Source of the DNA: Hyphomicrobiales bacterium
GTDB lineage: Bacteria > Pseudomonadota > Alphaproteobacteria > Rhizobiales > Beijerinckiaceae
DNA: 64,000 bases
Direction of reading: 5' to 3'
Assembly (NCBI GenBank): GCA_027483945.1
Contig: JAIXTM010000017.1
Coordinates: 1-64,000 of the forward strand
Part shown: positions 8,425-17,152 of the stretch, one piece after another
Position numbering within the stretch: position 1 is the stretch's first letter
How the letters are laid out: each line of letters starts with the position of its first letter
Program-made: the position numbers and the translations under genes
Notes under the pieces: generated by a model
The model's input: the letters and a program-made list of their open reading frames with translations, nothing else
The model's database searches: none
Told to the model about the DNA's origin: nothing

Positions 8425-9321
8425 ATGACGACCTCGCCCGGCGATAATCACGACCATGGCGTCGACCCGGTCACCGGCACGACCACGACGGGGCATGTCT
8501 GGGACGGCATCCGCGAGTTGAACACGCCGCTGCCGCGCTGGTGGCTCTGGACGTTCTACGTCACCGTCGTCTGGTCGGTGGCCTACTGGATCGTCTATCC
8601 GGCTTGGCCGCTAGCCACCGGCTATACGGGCGGCCTCTTCGGCTGGCGCTCGCGCGAGGCAGTCGTGAGCGACCTGGACGCACTCAAGGTCCAGCGCGCG
8701 GGCTTTGGCGGCAAGCTCGCCGCGACGCCTCTGGAGGAGGTGGCCAAGGACGAGCAACTCTTCGCTTTCGCCCGCGCCCAGGGCAAGGCGGCTTTCGGCG
8801 ACAATTGCGCGCCCTGCCATGGCGCCGGCGGCGGCGGAGCGAAAGGCTTTCCCAACCTCAACGACGACGACTGGCTGTGGGGCGGCAAGCTGGAGGACAT
8901 CCAGACCACGATTCGCCACGGCATCCGCTGGACTGCCGATGACAAGACCCGGATCGGCAACATGCCTGCCTTCGGCCGTGACGGCGTGCTGAAGCGCGCG
9001 GAGGTCAATGCGGTGGCCAGTTATGTGCGAACGCTGTCGGGCCTGTCGCCGACGACTGGTGTCGACCCGGCGCTGGGCGCGAAGGTCTATGGCGACAATT
9101 GCGCCGCCTGCCATGGCGACAAGGGAGAGGGCAAGCTGGAGCTGGGCGCGCCGAACCTGTCGGACCAGGTCTGGCTCTACGGATCCGATGCCGCCAGCAT
9201 CGCCGACGGCGTCTGGAACGGACGCGGCCAAGCCATGCCGGCCTGGGCCGGCCGGCTCGACGAAACCACGATCAAGGCGCTTTCCGTCTATGTCCACTCC
9301 CTTGGCGGCGGCACGAAATAG
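8425..9321 (+). CDS. ccoP: cbb3-type cytochrome c oxidase subunit III (diheme)
   Basis: 298 residues. An N-terminal segment typical of CcoP (DGIRELNTPLPRWW) leads into a membrane helix at about 35-56. Two c-type heme domains follow, with CAPCH near residue 129 and CAACH near 226. CcoP accepts electrons from soluble or membrane cytochromes c on the periplasmic side. It ends the ccoNOQP unit; ccoG starts 97 bp later behind a new FNR box. Confidence 0.96.
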   Translation: MTTSPGDNHDHGVDPVTGTTTTGHVWDGIRELNTPLPRWWLWTFYVTVVWSVAYWIVYPAWPLATGYTGGLFGWRSREAVVSDLDALKVQRAGFGGKLAATPLEEVAKDEQLFAFARAQGKAAFGDNCAPCHGAGGGGAKGFPNLNDDDWLWGGKLEDIQTTIRHGIRWTADDKTRIGNMPAFGRDGVLKRAEVNAVASYVRTLSGLSPTTGVDPALGAKVYGDNCAACHGDKGEGKLELGAPNLSDQVWLYGSDAASIADGVWNGRGQAMPAWAGRLDETTIKALSVYVHSLGGGTK

Positions 9322-9339
9322 CCGCTCGCCTCCGGGCGC

Positions 9340-9353
9340 TTGATGCACGTCAA
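9340..9353 (+). promoter_or_regulatory. FNR box upstream of ccoG
   Basis: TTGATgcacGTCAA matches TTGAY-N4-RTCAA. It is centred about 72 bp before the ccoG ATG and implies that the assembly genes have their own oxygen-controlled promoter. Confidence 0.8.
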
Positions 9354-9418
9354 GGCCATGCGCCCCGGTGCGGGATACCTCCCCCTCAAGGGAGGCGTTC
9401 CGTCCGGGGCGCACGCAC

Positions 9419-10867
9419 ATGACCGATCTTCAACCCGCCATCGCCGAAGCCGACGAGCCGCTCTATGCGGCCCGGCGCAGGATCTTCCAGCAATCGGTCA
9501 CGGGACGGTTCCGGACGCTCAAGTGGGCCGTCCTCGCCGTCACGCTCGGCGTCTACTACGCGCTCCCCTTCGTGCGCTGGGACCGCGGCCCGCACGCGCC
9601 GGGCCAAGCCGTGCTGATCGATTTCCCGAACCGCCGCTTCTATTTCTTCTTCGTCGAGATCTGGCCGCAGGAGGTCTATTACCTCACCGGCCTGCTCATC
9701 CTTGCCGCCCTGATCCTTTTCCTCATGAACGCCGTGGCCGGGCGCGCCTGGTGCGGATATCTCTGCCCGCAGACCGTGTGGACGGATCTGTTCTACGCCG
9801 TCGAGCGCTTCTTCGAGGGCGACCGGCGCGAACAGATGCGACGGGCGAAGCAGGGCCTCACGTTCCGCACCTTCGTCGAAAAGGCGATGAAGCACTGGGT
9901 CTGGCTGCTGATCGCCTGGTGGACCGGCGGCGCCTGGGTCCTTTATTTCGCCGACGCGCCGACGCTCGTGAAGGAGCTGGCCTCCGGCACCGCCCCCTTC
10001 GCCGCCTATCTGTGGATCGGCATCCTCACCGCGACGACGTATCTGTTGGCCGGGCACATGCGCGAGCAGGTCTGCACCTATATGTGTCCGTGGCCGCGCA
10101 TCCAGGCCGCGCTCACCGACGAATATGCGCTCAACGTCACCTATCGCTATGACCGAGGAGAGCCGCGCGGCTCCCTGAAGAAGGCCATCGCGGCCCGCGC
10201 CGCCGGCGAGAAGGCGGGCGATTGCGTCGACTGCTCCCAATGCGTTGTCGTCTGCCCGACGGGGGTCGACATCCGCCAGGGCCTGCAGATCGACTGCATC
10301 CAGTGCGGGCTTTGCATCGACGCTTGCGACGGCGTGATGGTCAAGATCGGCCGTCCGACGGGGCTCATCGCCTATGACACGGATCTCAACGTCCAGGCCC
10401 GCGAGCAGGGGCTGCCGGAAAGCTACCGCATCGTCCGTCCCCGGACCGTGCTCTATGCGGCGCTGATCCTGGTCGTCGGCGCCGTGATGCTCTGGTCTCT
10501 GGCGACGCGGGACATGTCGGGTCTCAGCGTCATCCACGACCGTAATCCGGTCTTCGTGCGCCTGTCCGACGGCGGCATCCGGAACGCCTATACCGTGCGC
10601 GTCCTCAACAAGACGCTGGAACCCCGCCGGTTCGTCCTGTCCGTCTCCGGTCGCGATGGCCTGGCGGTCGAGGCGGTCGGCGTCGCCGGCAGCCGCGACG
10701 GGCAGCCGCTCGTCGAGGTGGGTCCCGACCAGACGCGCGAGATCCGCGTCCTTGTGACGGCGCACGAGCCGCCGAAGGTCCAGGGCACCAGCCCCATCGT
10801 CTTCACGCTGGTCCCCGCCGATGGAGGCCGCGCAGCCAATGCCAACGACTATTTCCGCGGACCTTGA
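9419..10867 (+). CDS. ccoG: cbb3 oxidase assembly protein CcoG (FixG)
   Basis: 482 residues. An N-terminal membrane region (about five helices) carries CGYLCPQ and YMCPWPR. It is followed by two ferredoxin-type cluster motifs (CVDCSQCVVVCP and CIQCGLCIDACD, about residues 270-305), a further helix, and a C-terminal periplasmic Ig-like domain. CcoG is a membrane cupric reductase that helps deliver Cu(I) to CuB of CcoN. ATG 9419 fits the family N terminus, whereas earlier codons in the frame lie in the promoter region. It starts ccoGHIS. Confidence 0.95.
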   Translation: MTDLQPAIAEADEPLYAARRRIFQQSVTGRFRTLKWAVLAVTLGVYYALPFVRWDRGPHAPGQAVLIDFPNRRFYFFFVEIWPQEVYYLTGLLILAALILFLMNAVAGRAWCGYLCPQTVWTDLFYAVERFFEGDRREQMRRAKQGLTFRTFVEKAMKHWVWLLIAWWTGGAWVLYFADAPTLVKELASGTAPFAAYLWIGILTATTYLLAGHMREQVCTYMCPWPRIQAALTDEYALNVTYRYDRGEPRGSLKKAIAARAAGEKAGDCVDCSQCVVVCPTGVDIRQGLQIDCIQCGLCIDACDGVMVKIGRPTGLIAYDTDLNVQAREQGLPESYRIVRPRTVLYAALILVVGAVMLWSLATRDMSGLSVIHDRNPVFVRLSDGGIRNAYTVRVLNKTLEPRRFVLSVSGRDGLAVEAVGVAGSRDGQPLVEVGPDQTREIRVLVTAHEPPKVQGTSPIVFTLVPADGGRAANANDYFRGP

Positions 10868-10877
10868 GGAGGCCAGG

Positions 10878-11381
10878 ATGAGCATTTCCGCCGACATGCG
10901 GCCCGAAGGCGGCTTCAGAGTCACGGGCCGCTTCGTGCTCGCGACCTTCGTGGGCTTCTTCCTCGTGGTCGCGGGAGTGAACGCCGTCATGATCCGCTTC
11001 GCGCTCTCCACCTTCGGTGGGGTGGAGACCGAGAGCGCCTACAAGGCCGGGCTGAAGTTTCGCGGCGAGATGGACGCCGCCCGCCTCCAGGCCGACCTCG
11101 GCTGGACCGTCGCGGTCGATGCCGAACGGCGCGGCGAGAGCGTCGAAATCATCGTCAGCGCGAAAGGCCGGGACGGCCGGCCCCTAACCCGCCTCGCGGC
11201 CGAAGCCGTGCTGCAACGCCCGGCCGACCGCCGCCTCGACATCGCGGTCGCGCTGGCCGAAGAGGCCGCCGGAACGTACCGCGGCGTCACGCCCGCCGAA
11301 CCCGGCGTGTGGGACGTCGTCAGCGTGCTGTCCCGCGGCGACGACCGTTTCCGCTCGCGCAACCGCATCGTTCTGCGCTGA
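10878..11381 (+). CDS. ccoH: cbb3 oxidase assembly protein CcoH (FixH)
   Basis: 167 residues. A single N-terminal membrane helix (about 16-37, containing FLVVAGVNAVMI) and a periplasmic domain match the FixH family; the segment after the helix with ESAYKAGLKF is characteristic. CcoH is a small membrane protein needed to stabilise the assembling oxidase. GAGGAGGCCAGG precedes the ATG. It is 10 bp after ccoG and 11 bp before ccoI. Confidence 0.92.
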   Translation: MSISADMRPEGGFRVTGRFVLATFVGFFLVVAGVNAVMIRFALSTFGGVETESAYKAGLKFRGEMDAARLQADLGWTVAVDAERRGESVEIIVSAKGRDGRPLTRLAAEAVLQRPADRRLDIAVALAEEAAGTYRGVTPAEPGVWDVVSVLSRGDDRFRSRNRIVLR

Positions 11382-11392
11382 GGGCCGCGATC

Positions 11393-13621
11393 ATGGCGAC
11401 CTCAGTCGACCTGTCCCACTACGTGACCGCCGATGGCGATGGCCTGGCGCGGATCGAGCTCGTGGTGGAGAACGTCGCCTCGGCCGCGGCCATCGGCGTG
11501 GTGGAGCAGGCCGTGAAGGCCATCGCGGGCATGCGCGAGGCGCGCCTGAACTTCACCAACCACCGGCTCTCGGCGGCGTGGGAGCCCGGCCGCGTCGATC
11601 CTGCCGAGATCGTCGCGGCCCTGGACCGGGCCGGCCATCCGGCCCATCCGTTCCGGCGCGCCGACGCGGAGGAGACCGAAGCGCGCCATGCGCGCTGGCT
11701 GATGCGCTGCCTTGCCGTGGCGGGATTCGCCGCCATGAACATCATGCTCCTGTCGGTCTCGGTCTGGTCGGGCAACTTCACGGACATCACGCCCGAGACC
11801 CGCGACCTCTTCCACTGGCTCTCCGCGCTCATCGCGCTGCCCGCAGCGGCCTATGCCGGCCAGCCTTTCTTTCGCAGTGCCCTGAATGGCCTGTCGGAGC
11901 GGCGCATGAACATGGACGTGCCGATCTCGCTGGGCGTCCTGCTTGCGCTCGGCATGTCGGTCGCCGAGACGCTGCTCCACGCCACGCATGCCTATTTCGA
12001 CAGCGCGGTCATGCTGCTCTTCTTCCTGCTGTGCGGGCGCTACCTGGACCATGCCATGCGCCGCAAGACACGCGCGGCGGCCGGCAACCTCGCCGCGCTG
12101 AAGTCGGATTTCGCCTTGCGGATCGGCCCGGACGGGGCACCCGTCGCCGTGCCCGTCGGCGCGCTCGCGCCCGGCGACCGCATCCTGGTCCGTCCGGGCG
12201 ACCGTATTCCCGCCGACGGACGGATTGCCGACGGCGTGTCCCTCATCGACGAGAGCTTGGTGACGGGAGAAACGCTGCGGCGCGAGGCAAAAGCCGGAGA
12301 ACTCGTGCACGCCGGTTCGCTCAACGAAACCGGCGCGCTGACACTGGAGGTCACGGCAGCTGGCGAAGGCACGCTGCTAGACGAGGTGGAGCGCCTGATC
12401 GGGCAGGCCTCGGCCGCCCGCAACGCCTATGTGCGTCTCGCCGATCGGGTCTCGCGATCTTATTCGCCCGTCGTGCACCTCACAGCGGCCGCGACGGCGA
12501 CCGGCTGGATCCTGGCCGGTGCGTCCGTGCACGACGCCATCGTCATCGCGGTCGCGGTGCTCATCATCACCTGTCCCTGTGCGCTGGCGCTGGCGGTCCC
12601 GACGGTGCAGGTCGTCGCATCGGGCGCGCTCTTCCGCTCCGGGATCCTGCTCAATTCCGCGGACGCGATCGAGCGCCTCGCAGCGGCGGATACGATCGTC
12701 TTCGACAAGACCGGCACGCTGACCCTGCCGGAGCCGCGGGTCGCCAACGCCGCCGCCATCGATCCGTCGCTGATCGCACTCGCGGCGCGGCTTGCCCTTT
12801 CCAGCCGCCACCCGCTTGCGCTGGCGGTCGCGCGCGAGATGCCGAGCGCCCGGCCGATCCCCGGGGCATCCGAGACGTCAGGACAGGGCGTACGCGCCAT
12901 CGTGGACGGGCTCGAGACCCGCCTCGGTAGCCCTTCTTTCTGCGACGTTCGCGTGGCGGAAACGGAACTTCCGGGCGGAGACTCGTGCATCGCCGTCCGT
13001 CACGGCGAGGCTCGGGCGCTCATCATCGTCCGCCAAGCTCTCCGCCGGGACGCGGTCGAGACGGTCGCGGGCTTGAGGGCCGCGGGCTACCGCCTCGCCA
13101 TCCTCTCCGGCGATCGGCCCGACGCCGTGGCTCCCGTCGCCCACACGCTCGGCATCGCAGACTGGCGTGGCGGCTGCCGGCCCGACGACAAGATCGCAGC
13201 GCTTGCAGCGCTCAAGGAGGCCGGCCGGTGCGTGCTCATGGTCGGCGACGGTCTCAACGACGCACCGGCTCTGGCGGCCGCCGACGTTTCCATGTCGCCG
13301 ATCGCAGCCGCCGACGTGACTCAGGCGCGCGCCGATGCAGTTTTTCTCGGCGAGAGGCTGGCACCCGTCTCCGAAGCCCTGCAGGCGGCGCGGCGGGCTC
13401 GCATGCTCATGCGCCAGAATCTCGGCTTCTCGCTCCTCTACAATCTCCTGGCCGTGCCACTCGCCATGGCCGGACTGGTCACGCCCCTGGTCGCCGCCGC
13501 CGCCATGTCCGGATCGTCCGTGGTCGTGACCCTCAATGCTCTGCGGGCGCGCGGCCGCCCGGCCGCGCCAAGGCAATCGGACGCTTCCTGTGAAGCCAGC
13601 GGAGAGCCCGCATGGACGTGA
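11393..13621 (+). CDS. ccoI: cbb3-associated P1B-type copper-exporting ATPase CcoI (FixI)
   Basis: 742 residues. The P-type ATPase motifs are all present: the membrane metal site C394-P-C396, phosphorylation site D438-KTGT, an SRHPLA nucleotide-binding His-Pro, and GDGLNDAP. CcoI exports Cu(I) to the periplasm for CcoN maturation. The N-terminal domain (about residues 15-80) keeps the shape of a heavy-metal-associated domain, but where CXXC is expected it reads ENVASAAAIG, so the metal-binding cysteines are missing. The frame is intact, so this looks like natural loss rather than damage. It overlaps ccoS by 10 bp. Confidence 0.95.
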   Translation: MATSVDLSHYVTADGDGLARIELVVENVASAAAIGVVEQAVKAIAGMREARLNFTNHRLSAAWEPGRVDPAEIVAALDRAGHPAHPFRRADAEETEARHARWLMRCLAVAGFAAMNIMLLSVSVWSGNFTDITPETRDLFHWLSALIALPAAAYAGQPFFRSALNGLSERRMNMDVPISLGVLLALGMSVAETLLHATHAYFDSAVMLLFFLLCGRYLDHAMRRKTRAAAGNLAALKSDFALRIGPDGAPVAVPVGALAPGDRILVRPGDRIPADGRIADGVSLIDESLVTGETLRREAKAGELVHAGSLNETGALTLEVTAAGEGTLLDEVERLIGQASAARNAYVRLADRVSRSYSPVVHLTAAATATGWILAGASVHDAIVIAVAVLIITCPCALALAVPTVQVVASGALFRSGILLNSADAIERLAAADTIVFDKTGTLTLPEPRVANAAAIDPSLIALAARLALSSRHPLALAVAREMPSARPIPGASETSGQGVRAIVDGLETRLGSPSFCDVRVAETELPGGDSCIAVRHGEARALIIVRQALRRDAVETVAGLRAAGYRLAILSGDRPDAVAPVAHTLGIADWRGGCRPDDKIAALAALKEAGRCVLMVGDGLNDAPALAAADVSMSPIAAADVTQARADAVFLGERLAPVSEALQAARRARMLMRQNLGFSLLYNLLAVPLAMAGLVTPLVAAAAMSGSSVVVTLNALRARGRPAAPRQSDASCEASGEPAWT

Positions 13622-13776
13622 TCCTCTACCTCCTGCCGATCGCGCTGGCGTTGGGTCTGGGCGGCCTCTTTGCCTTCCTCTGGTCCCTGCGCAGCGGCCA
13701 GTACGAGGACATGGAGGGTGCCGCCCACCGCGTGCTCGGCGACGACGATCTGGCCGGAGACAGGAAGCGGAGATGA
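13612..13776 (+). CDS. ccoS: cbb3 oxidase maturation protein CcoS
   Basis: A 54-residue protein with one N-terminal membrane helix (about 4-25) followed by the CcoS signature FLWSLRSGQYEDMEG. CcoS is needed for insertion of the cofactors into CcoN. Its start lies inside the ccoI 3' end and its stop overlaps the start of the next gene (ATGA), so the three are tightly coupled. Confidence 0.93.
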   Translation: MDVILYLLPIALALGLGGLFAFLWSLRSGQYEDMEGAAHRVLGDDDLAGDRKRR

Positions 13777-14879
13777 CCGGGACGGCCTTCCAGCGCGCAG
13801 GAAGGCTCGCCTGCCTGTGCCCCGACGACATCGCTCCCGACGATCTCGTCGCAAGCCCCGCCGCGACCACGACTCGCGCCGCGGCGGCCTTCGCCCTGTC
13901 CATCCTCGCCCAGGTCCTCGTGATCTCTGTCCTTCCCCTGGCCGGAGCCATGCTGGCGCCGGAGCCGCTCCGAGCTGGCTGGCCCTTCGCGGCGATGCTG
14001 CTCGGGACGGTGGCCGCCAGCCTGCCCGCCTCGATCCTGCGCGATGCCTTCGGCCGACGGGCTGCTTTCGCGCTCGGGGCCGGCATCGGCATCGCCGGCG
14101 GTGTCGCCGGTGCCTTCGCCGTCGCTGCCGGCCTGTTCGGGCTGCTTCTCGTCGCCGCGTTCTGGCTCGGCGTGGCCCAAGGCTTCGGCGCGGCCTATCG
14201 CCACGAGGCGCTAGCGCTTCCCGCGGAATGGCGGCAGACGGGCGGCTATCTGATCTTCGCCTCAGGGGCTATCTCGGGCCTGGTAGCACCGTTCGTCCTG
14301 TCCTGGTCGGAGCGGGCCGCCTCGCCGATCCCCTTCGCCGGTACGCTCATGGCGGCGGGGCTCGTGCAGGTCCTGGTGCTGGCGCTGGCGGTCGCGCCCT
14401 TCCGCCATGGCCTGGAGCGTTCAGGGCAGGGCAACGCCGCGTCGGACTGGCGCCGCTGGGCCGGACCGACCGCGCTCGCGGCGCTCGCCTGGTTTGGAAT
14501 GACCCATGCGATGGCTCATGCCCCGGCGGTCCTGATCGGCTGTGGCGTGCGCCCGGAGGGCATCGCAGGCTTCATCGCCTGGCATGTCGTCGCCATGTAC
14601 GCGCCTGCCCTGGCAGGACCTGCCATGTCGCGCAGGGTCGGCGCGCCGGTCATCGTCGCGGCAGGGATCCTGCTCGTCGCGGCAGGCTTGATCGTCCTTC
14701 GGACGTCACCGTCCGTCGAAGCCATCGCCCTCGCGCTGACGACAACCGGCGCCGGCTGGTGTCTGGCGACGACAGGCGCCACGGCGATGCTCCATGCAAC
14801 CGCACCGACGCGTCGGCAGGTCGGTCTGCACGATGCGGCGATCGTACTGTGCGCGCTCGCCGGAGCCCTTTTGCGCTAG
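13773..14879 (+). CDS. ccoA: MFS copper importer of the CcoA type
   Basis: 368 residues, about 11-12 membrane segments after a 50-residue N terminus. It carries both signature motifs of the CcoA copper importer: M243-X3-M247 (MTHAM) and H271-X3-M275 (HVVAM). The Met-to-His spacing of 28 residues equals that of the M233..M237 and H261..M265 residues recalled for Rhodobacter CcoA. CcoA imports Cu across the inner membrane for cbb3 assembly. The gene overlaps ccoS by ATGA and ends the ccoGHIS unit, so context and motifs agree. General MFS drug transporters lack these motifs. Confidence 0.82.
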   Translation: MTGTAFQRAGRLACLCPDDIAPDDLVASPAATTTRAAAAFALSILAQVLVISVLPLAGAMLAPEPLRAGWPFAAMLLGTVAASLPASILRDAFGRRAAFALGAGIGIAGGVAGAFAVAAGLFGLLLVAAFWLGVAQGFGAAYRHEALALPAEWRQTGGYLIFASGAISGLVAPFVLSWSERAASPIPFAGTLMAAGLVQVLVLALAVAPFRHGLERSGQGNAASDWRRWAGPTALAALAWFGMTHAMAHAPAVLIGCGVRPEGIAGFIAWHVVAMYAPALAGPAMSRRVGAPVIVAAGILLVAAGLIVLRTSPSVEAIALALTTTGAGWCLATTGATAMLHATAPTRRQVGLHDAAIVLCALAGALLR

Positions 14880-14884
14880 ATCAA
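14871..14884 (+). promoter_or_regulatory. Degenerate FNR-like box upstream of the small cytochrome c
   Basis: TTGCGctagATCAA matches 8 of the 10 informative FNR positions, with a perfect right half. It overlaps the ccoA stop and lies about 60 bp before the ATG of the cytochrome c gene. It is weaker than the other boxes. Confidence 0.4.
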
Positions 14885-14943
14885 GGCGTCCTCGCCGTCG
14901 CGCGGTCGATGATCGGATCGCGGGCGAGGAGGATTCGGCCGCG

Positions 14944-15285
14944 ATGGCGAGGAGGGCAGGCTTCTTCAACGCGGTGATCCTCGGCGCCCTGTTCGCTGTA
15001 CTCCCGATGGTGGACTGTCAGGCCGAGACGCGGGGCAATCCCGCCCTCGGCCTGATTTTTGTCCGCGAGCATTGCGGCGGCTGCCACGCGGTCGGCCGCA
15101 CCGGCGTCAGCCCGCTTGCCATCGCCCCGCCCTTCCGCGAACTGCACCTCCGCTATCCCGTCGAGAACCTGTCCGAGGCCTTCGCCGAGGGCATCGTGAC
15201 GGGCCACCCGACCATGCCGGAATTCCGGCTGGAGGCGGACCAGGTCGGCAACGTCATCGCCTATCTGAAATCGCTGGAGCGCTAG
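14944..15285 (+). CDS. Small periplasmic class I cytochrome c
   Basis: 113 residues. A signal peptide (about 1-27, helix FFNAVILGALFAVL) precedes a single heme domain with C44-GG-C47-H48, and a probable axial Met lies in HPTMPEF. It is a plausible soluble electron donor or acceptor for the cbb3 oxidase encoded upstream. ATG 14944 is chosen because it starts directly at the signal peptide. An isolated Cys25 near the cleavage site is not in a convincing lipobox. It is convergent with the MarR gene, 4 bp apart. Confidence 0.88.
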   Translation: MARRAGFFNAVILGALFAVLPMVDCQAETRGNPALGLIFVREHCGGCHAVGRTGVSPLAIAPPFRELHLRYPVENLSEAFAEGIVTGHPTMPEFRLEADQVGNVIAYLKSLER

Positions 15286-15289
15286 GTTT

Positions 15290-15730
15290 TCACCCGCGCT
15301 TCAGACCAAGATGCTCCTCCAGCCGCGCCAGGGCCCGGTCGAGCTCCTCGCCTTCGCGTCCCAGAGCCTCGATGATCCTCGCCTCGAACTTCAGCGCCCT
15401 CGGCACGATGTCGGCATAGGCCTTCCGGCCCTCGGAGCGCAGGCTGAGGATGTCCTCGCGCCGGTCGTCCTCGCTCTGCCGGCGTTTCACCCAGCCCCTG
15501 TCCTCCAGCGCCTTCACCGCGCGGCTGACCTTGGTCTTGTGCATATGGGAATGGGTGCCGATGGCCTTGGCCGTCGCCTCGCCGAACTGACCGAGCGTCG
15601 CCAGCACGCGCCACTCCGCCACAGAAAGGGCGTACCGCTTGCGGTAGACTTTCTGGAAGGCCTCCGAAATCGCGGCACCAAGCCTGTTGAGCCGGTAGGG
15701 GAGGAAGGCTTCGAGTTGGAGCTCGTCCAT
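15290..15730 (-). CDS. MarR family regulator, probable repressor of hmgA operon
   Basis: 146 residues with a MarR winged-helix core. The recognition helix region is THSHMHKTKVSRAVKALE and the wing DDRREDILSLRSEGR. It resembles HpaR/HmgR-like MarR regulators that act on aromatic pathways. The start at 15730 is chosen because longer readings of this frame run antisense through hmgA. It is divergent from hmgA with 66 bp between the starts, which hold an inverted repeat. Control by a pathway aromatic acid is inferred. Confidence 0.88.
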   Translation of the reverse strand: MDELQLEAFLPYRLNRLGAAISEAFQKVYRKRYALSVAEWRVLATLGQFGEATAKAIGTHSHMHKTKVSRAVKALEDRGWVKRRQSEDDRREDILSLRSEGRKAYADIVPRALKFEARIIEALGREGEELDRALARLEEHLGLKRG

Positions 15731-15734
15731 GTTG

Positions 15735-15769
15735 TTAGTTACAAAAAGGACGGTTACGCTCGCAACTAA
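15735..15769. promoter_or_regulatory. Inverted repeat in marR-hmgA intergenic region
   Basis: TTAGTTaC (15735-15742) and GcAACTAA (15762-15769) form an imperfect 8-bp inverted repeat with a 19-bp gap, in an AT-richer stretch between two divergent starts. It is a candidate MarR operator; the gap is wide, so it could instead be two half sites. Confidence 0.4.
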
Positions 15770-15796
15770 AATCGAAGGATTACCGGGAGACGCGCC

Positions 15797-17152
15797 ATGA
15801 ACGTGCAGAAGCCCGTCGCCGCCCCGCGCGGCACGCATCGCAATAGCGGCCTCGTACCGGGCTACATGTCCGGTTTCGGCAATTCGTTCGAGACCGAGGC
15901 GCTGCCGGACACGCTGCCCATCGGCCGCAATTCGCCGCAGAAGGTGAATTACGGGCTTTATGCCGAGCAATTGTCGGGATCGCCCTTCACGGCGCCGCAG
16001 GCGACGAACCAGCGGTCCTGGCTCTACCGCATCCGCCCCGCCGTGAAGCATTCCGCGCGCTACCGGCGCGTCGACCGGCGTTTCCTGCGCACCGCGCCGT
16101 CCCGCGAGGAGAGCGATCTTCCTCTCGGCCAGCTCCGCTGGAACCCTGTCGATCTGCCCGCCGAGGCGCTGAGCTTCGTAGAGGGCCTGCGGACGGTCAC
16201 CACGGCCGGCGACAGCGACACCCAGGTCGGCATGGCGGCGCATCTGGCTCTCGTCACCCGGTCCATGGAGGACGAATACTTCTTCAATGCCGACGGCGAA
16301 CTGCTCGTGGTGGCGCAGCAGGGGCGCCTGCGCTTCTGCACCGAGTTCGGCATCATCGAGATCGAGCCCGGCGAGATCTGCGTCATCCCGCGCGGCGTCA
16401 TCATGCGCGTCGAACTGATCGATGGGCCCGCCCGCGCCTATGTCTGCGAGAATTACGGCGGCGGCTTCACGCTGCCCGATCGCGGGCCGATCGGCGCCAA
16501 TTGTCTCGCGAACCCCCGCGATTTCCTCACCCCCGTCGCCGCCTTCGAGGACCGGGAGGTGCCCTCCATCCTGTACGTCAAGTGGGGCGGGGAACTGCAC
16601 GCGACCGAGATCGGCCAGTCGCCGCTGGACGTGGTGGGCTGGCACGGCAATTACGCGCCCTACAAGTATGACCTGCGCCATTTCTCGCCGGTCGGCGCCA
16701 TCGCCTTCGACCATCCCGATCCGTCGATCTTCACCGTGCTGACGGCGCCGTCCGAGACGCCCGGCACCGCGAACATCGACTTCGTGATTTTCCCCGAACG
16801 CTGGATGGTGGCGGAGAACACCTTCCGGCCGCCCTGGTACCACCGCAACCTCATGTCGGAATTCATGGGGCTGATCTACGGCGTGTACGACGCCAAGCCG
16901 GAGGGGTTCACGCCCGGCGGCTTCTCCCTGCACAACCAGATGCTGCCCCACGGGCCGGACGACAAGGCGTTCGACCACGCGTCCAACGGCGAGCTCAAGC
17001 CCGTGAAGCTCACCGGCACAATGGCCTTCATGTTCGAGACGCGCTTTCCCCAGCGCGTCACGGCCTATGCCGCCGGCCTGCCCGAATTGCAGGACAGCTA
17101 CATCGATTGCTGGGCAGGGCTGAAAAAGAACTTTACGGGCGAGCGGCCGTGA
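15797..17152 (+). CDS. hmgA: Homogentisate 1,2-dioxygenase
   Basis: 451 residues, full length for the family. It opens the ring of homogentisate with O2 to give maleylacetoacetate. The N terminus has the diagnostic [15 protein letters not shown]. Iron-ligand regions are visible: [16 protein letters not shown] (His and Glu), then the His in [18 protein letters not shown] 15797 follows GGGAG. It is the first gene of hmgA-fahA-maiA, with a GTGA overlap to fahA, and is divergent from a MarR regulator. Confidence 0.97.
   Translation: MNVQKPVAAPRGTHRNSGLVPGYMSGFGNSFETEALPDTLPIGRNSPQKVNYGLYAEQLSGSPFTAPQATNQRSWLYRIRPAVKHSARYRRVDRRFLRTAPSREESDLPLGQLRWNPVDLPAEALSFVEGLRTVTTAGDSDTQVGMAAHLALVTRSMEDEYFFNADGELLVVAQQGRLRFCTEFGIIEIEPGEICVIPRGVIMRVELIDGPARAYVCENYGGGFTLPDRGPIGANCLANPRDFLTPVAAFEDREVPSILYVKWGGELHATEIGQSPLDVVGWHGNYAPYKYDLRHFSPVGAIAFDHPDPSIFTVLTAPSETPGTANIDFVIFPERWMVAENTFRPPWYHRNLMSEFMGLIYGVYDAKPEGFTPGGFSLHNQMLPHGPDDKAFDHASNGELKPVKLTGTMAFMFETRFPQRVTAYAAGLPELQDSYIDCWAGLKKNFTGERP

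Noticed and set aside
15731-16978. Long N-terminal extension of the MarR frame
   Set aside because: It runs antisense through hmgA and does not look like a protein; the MarR core begins at 15730.
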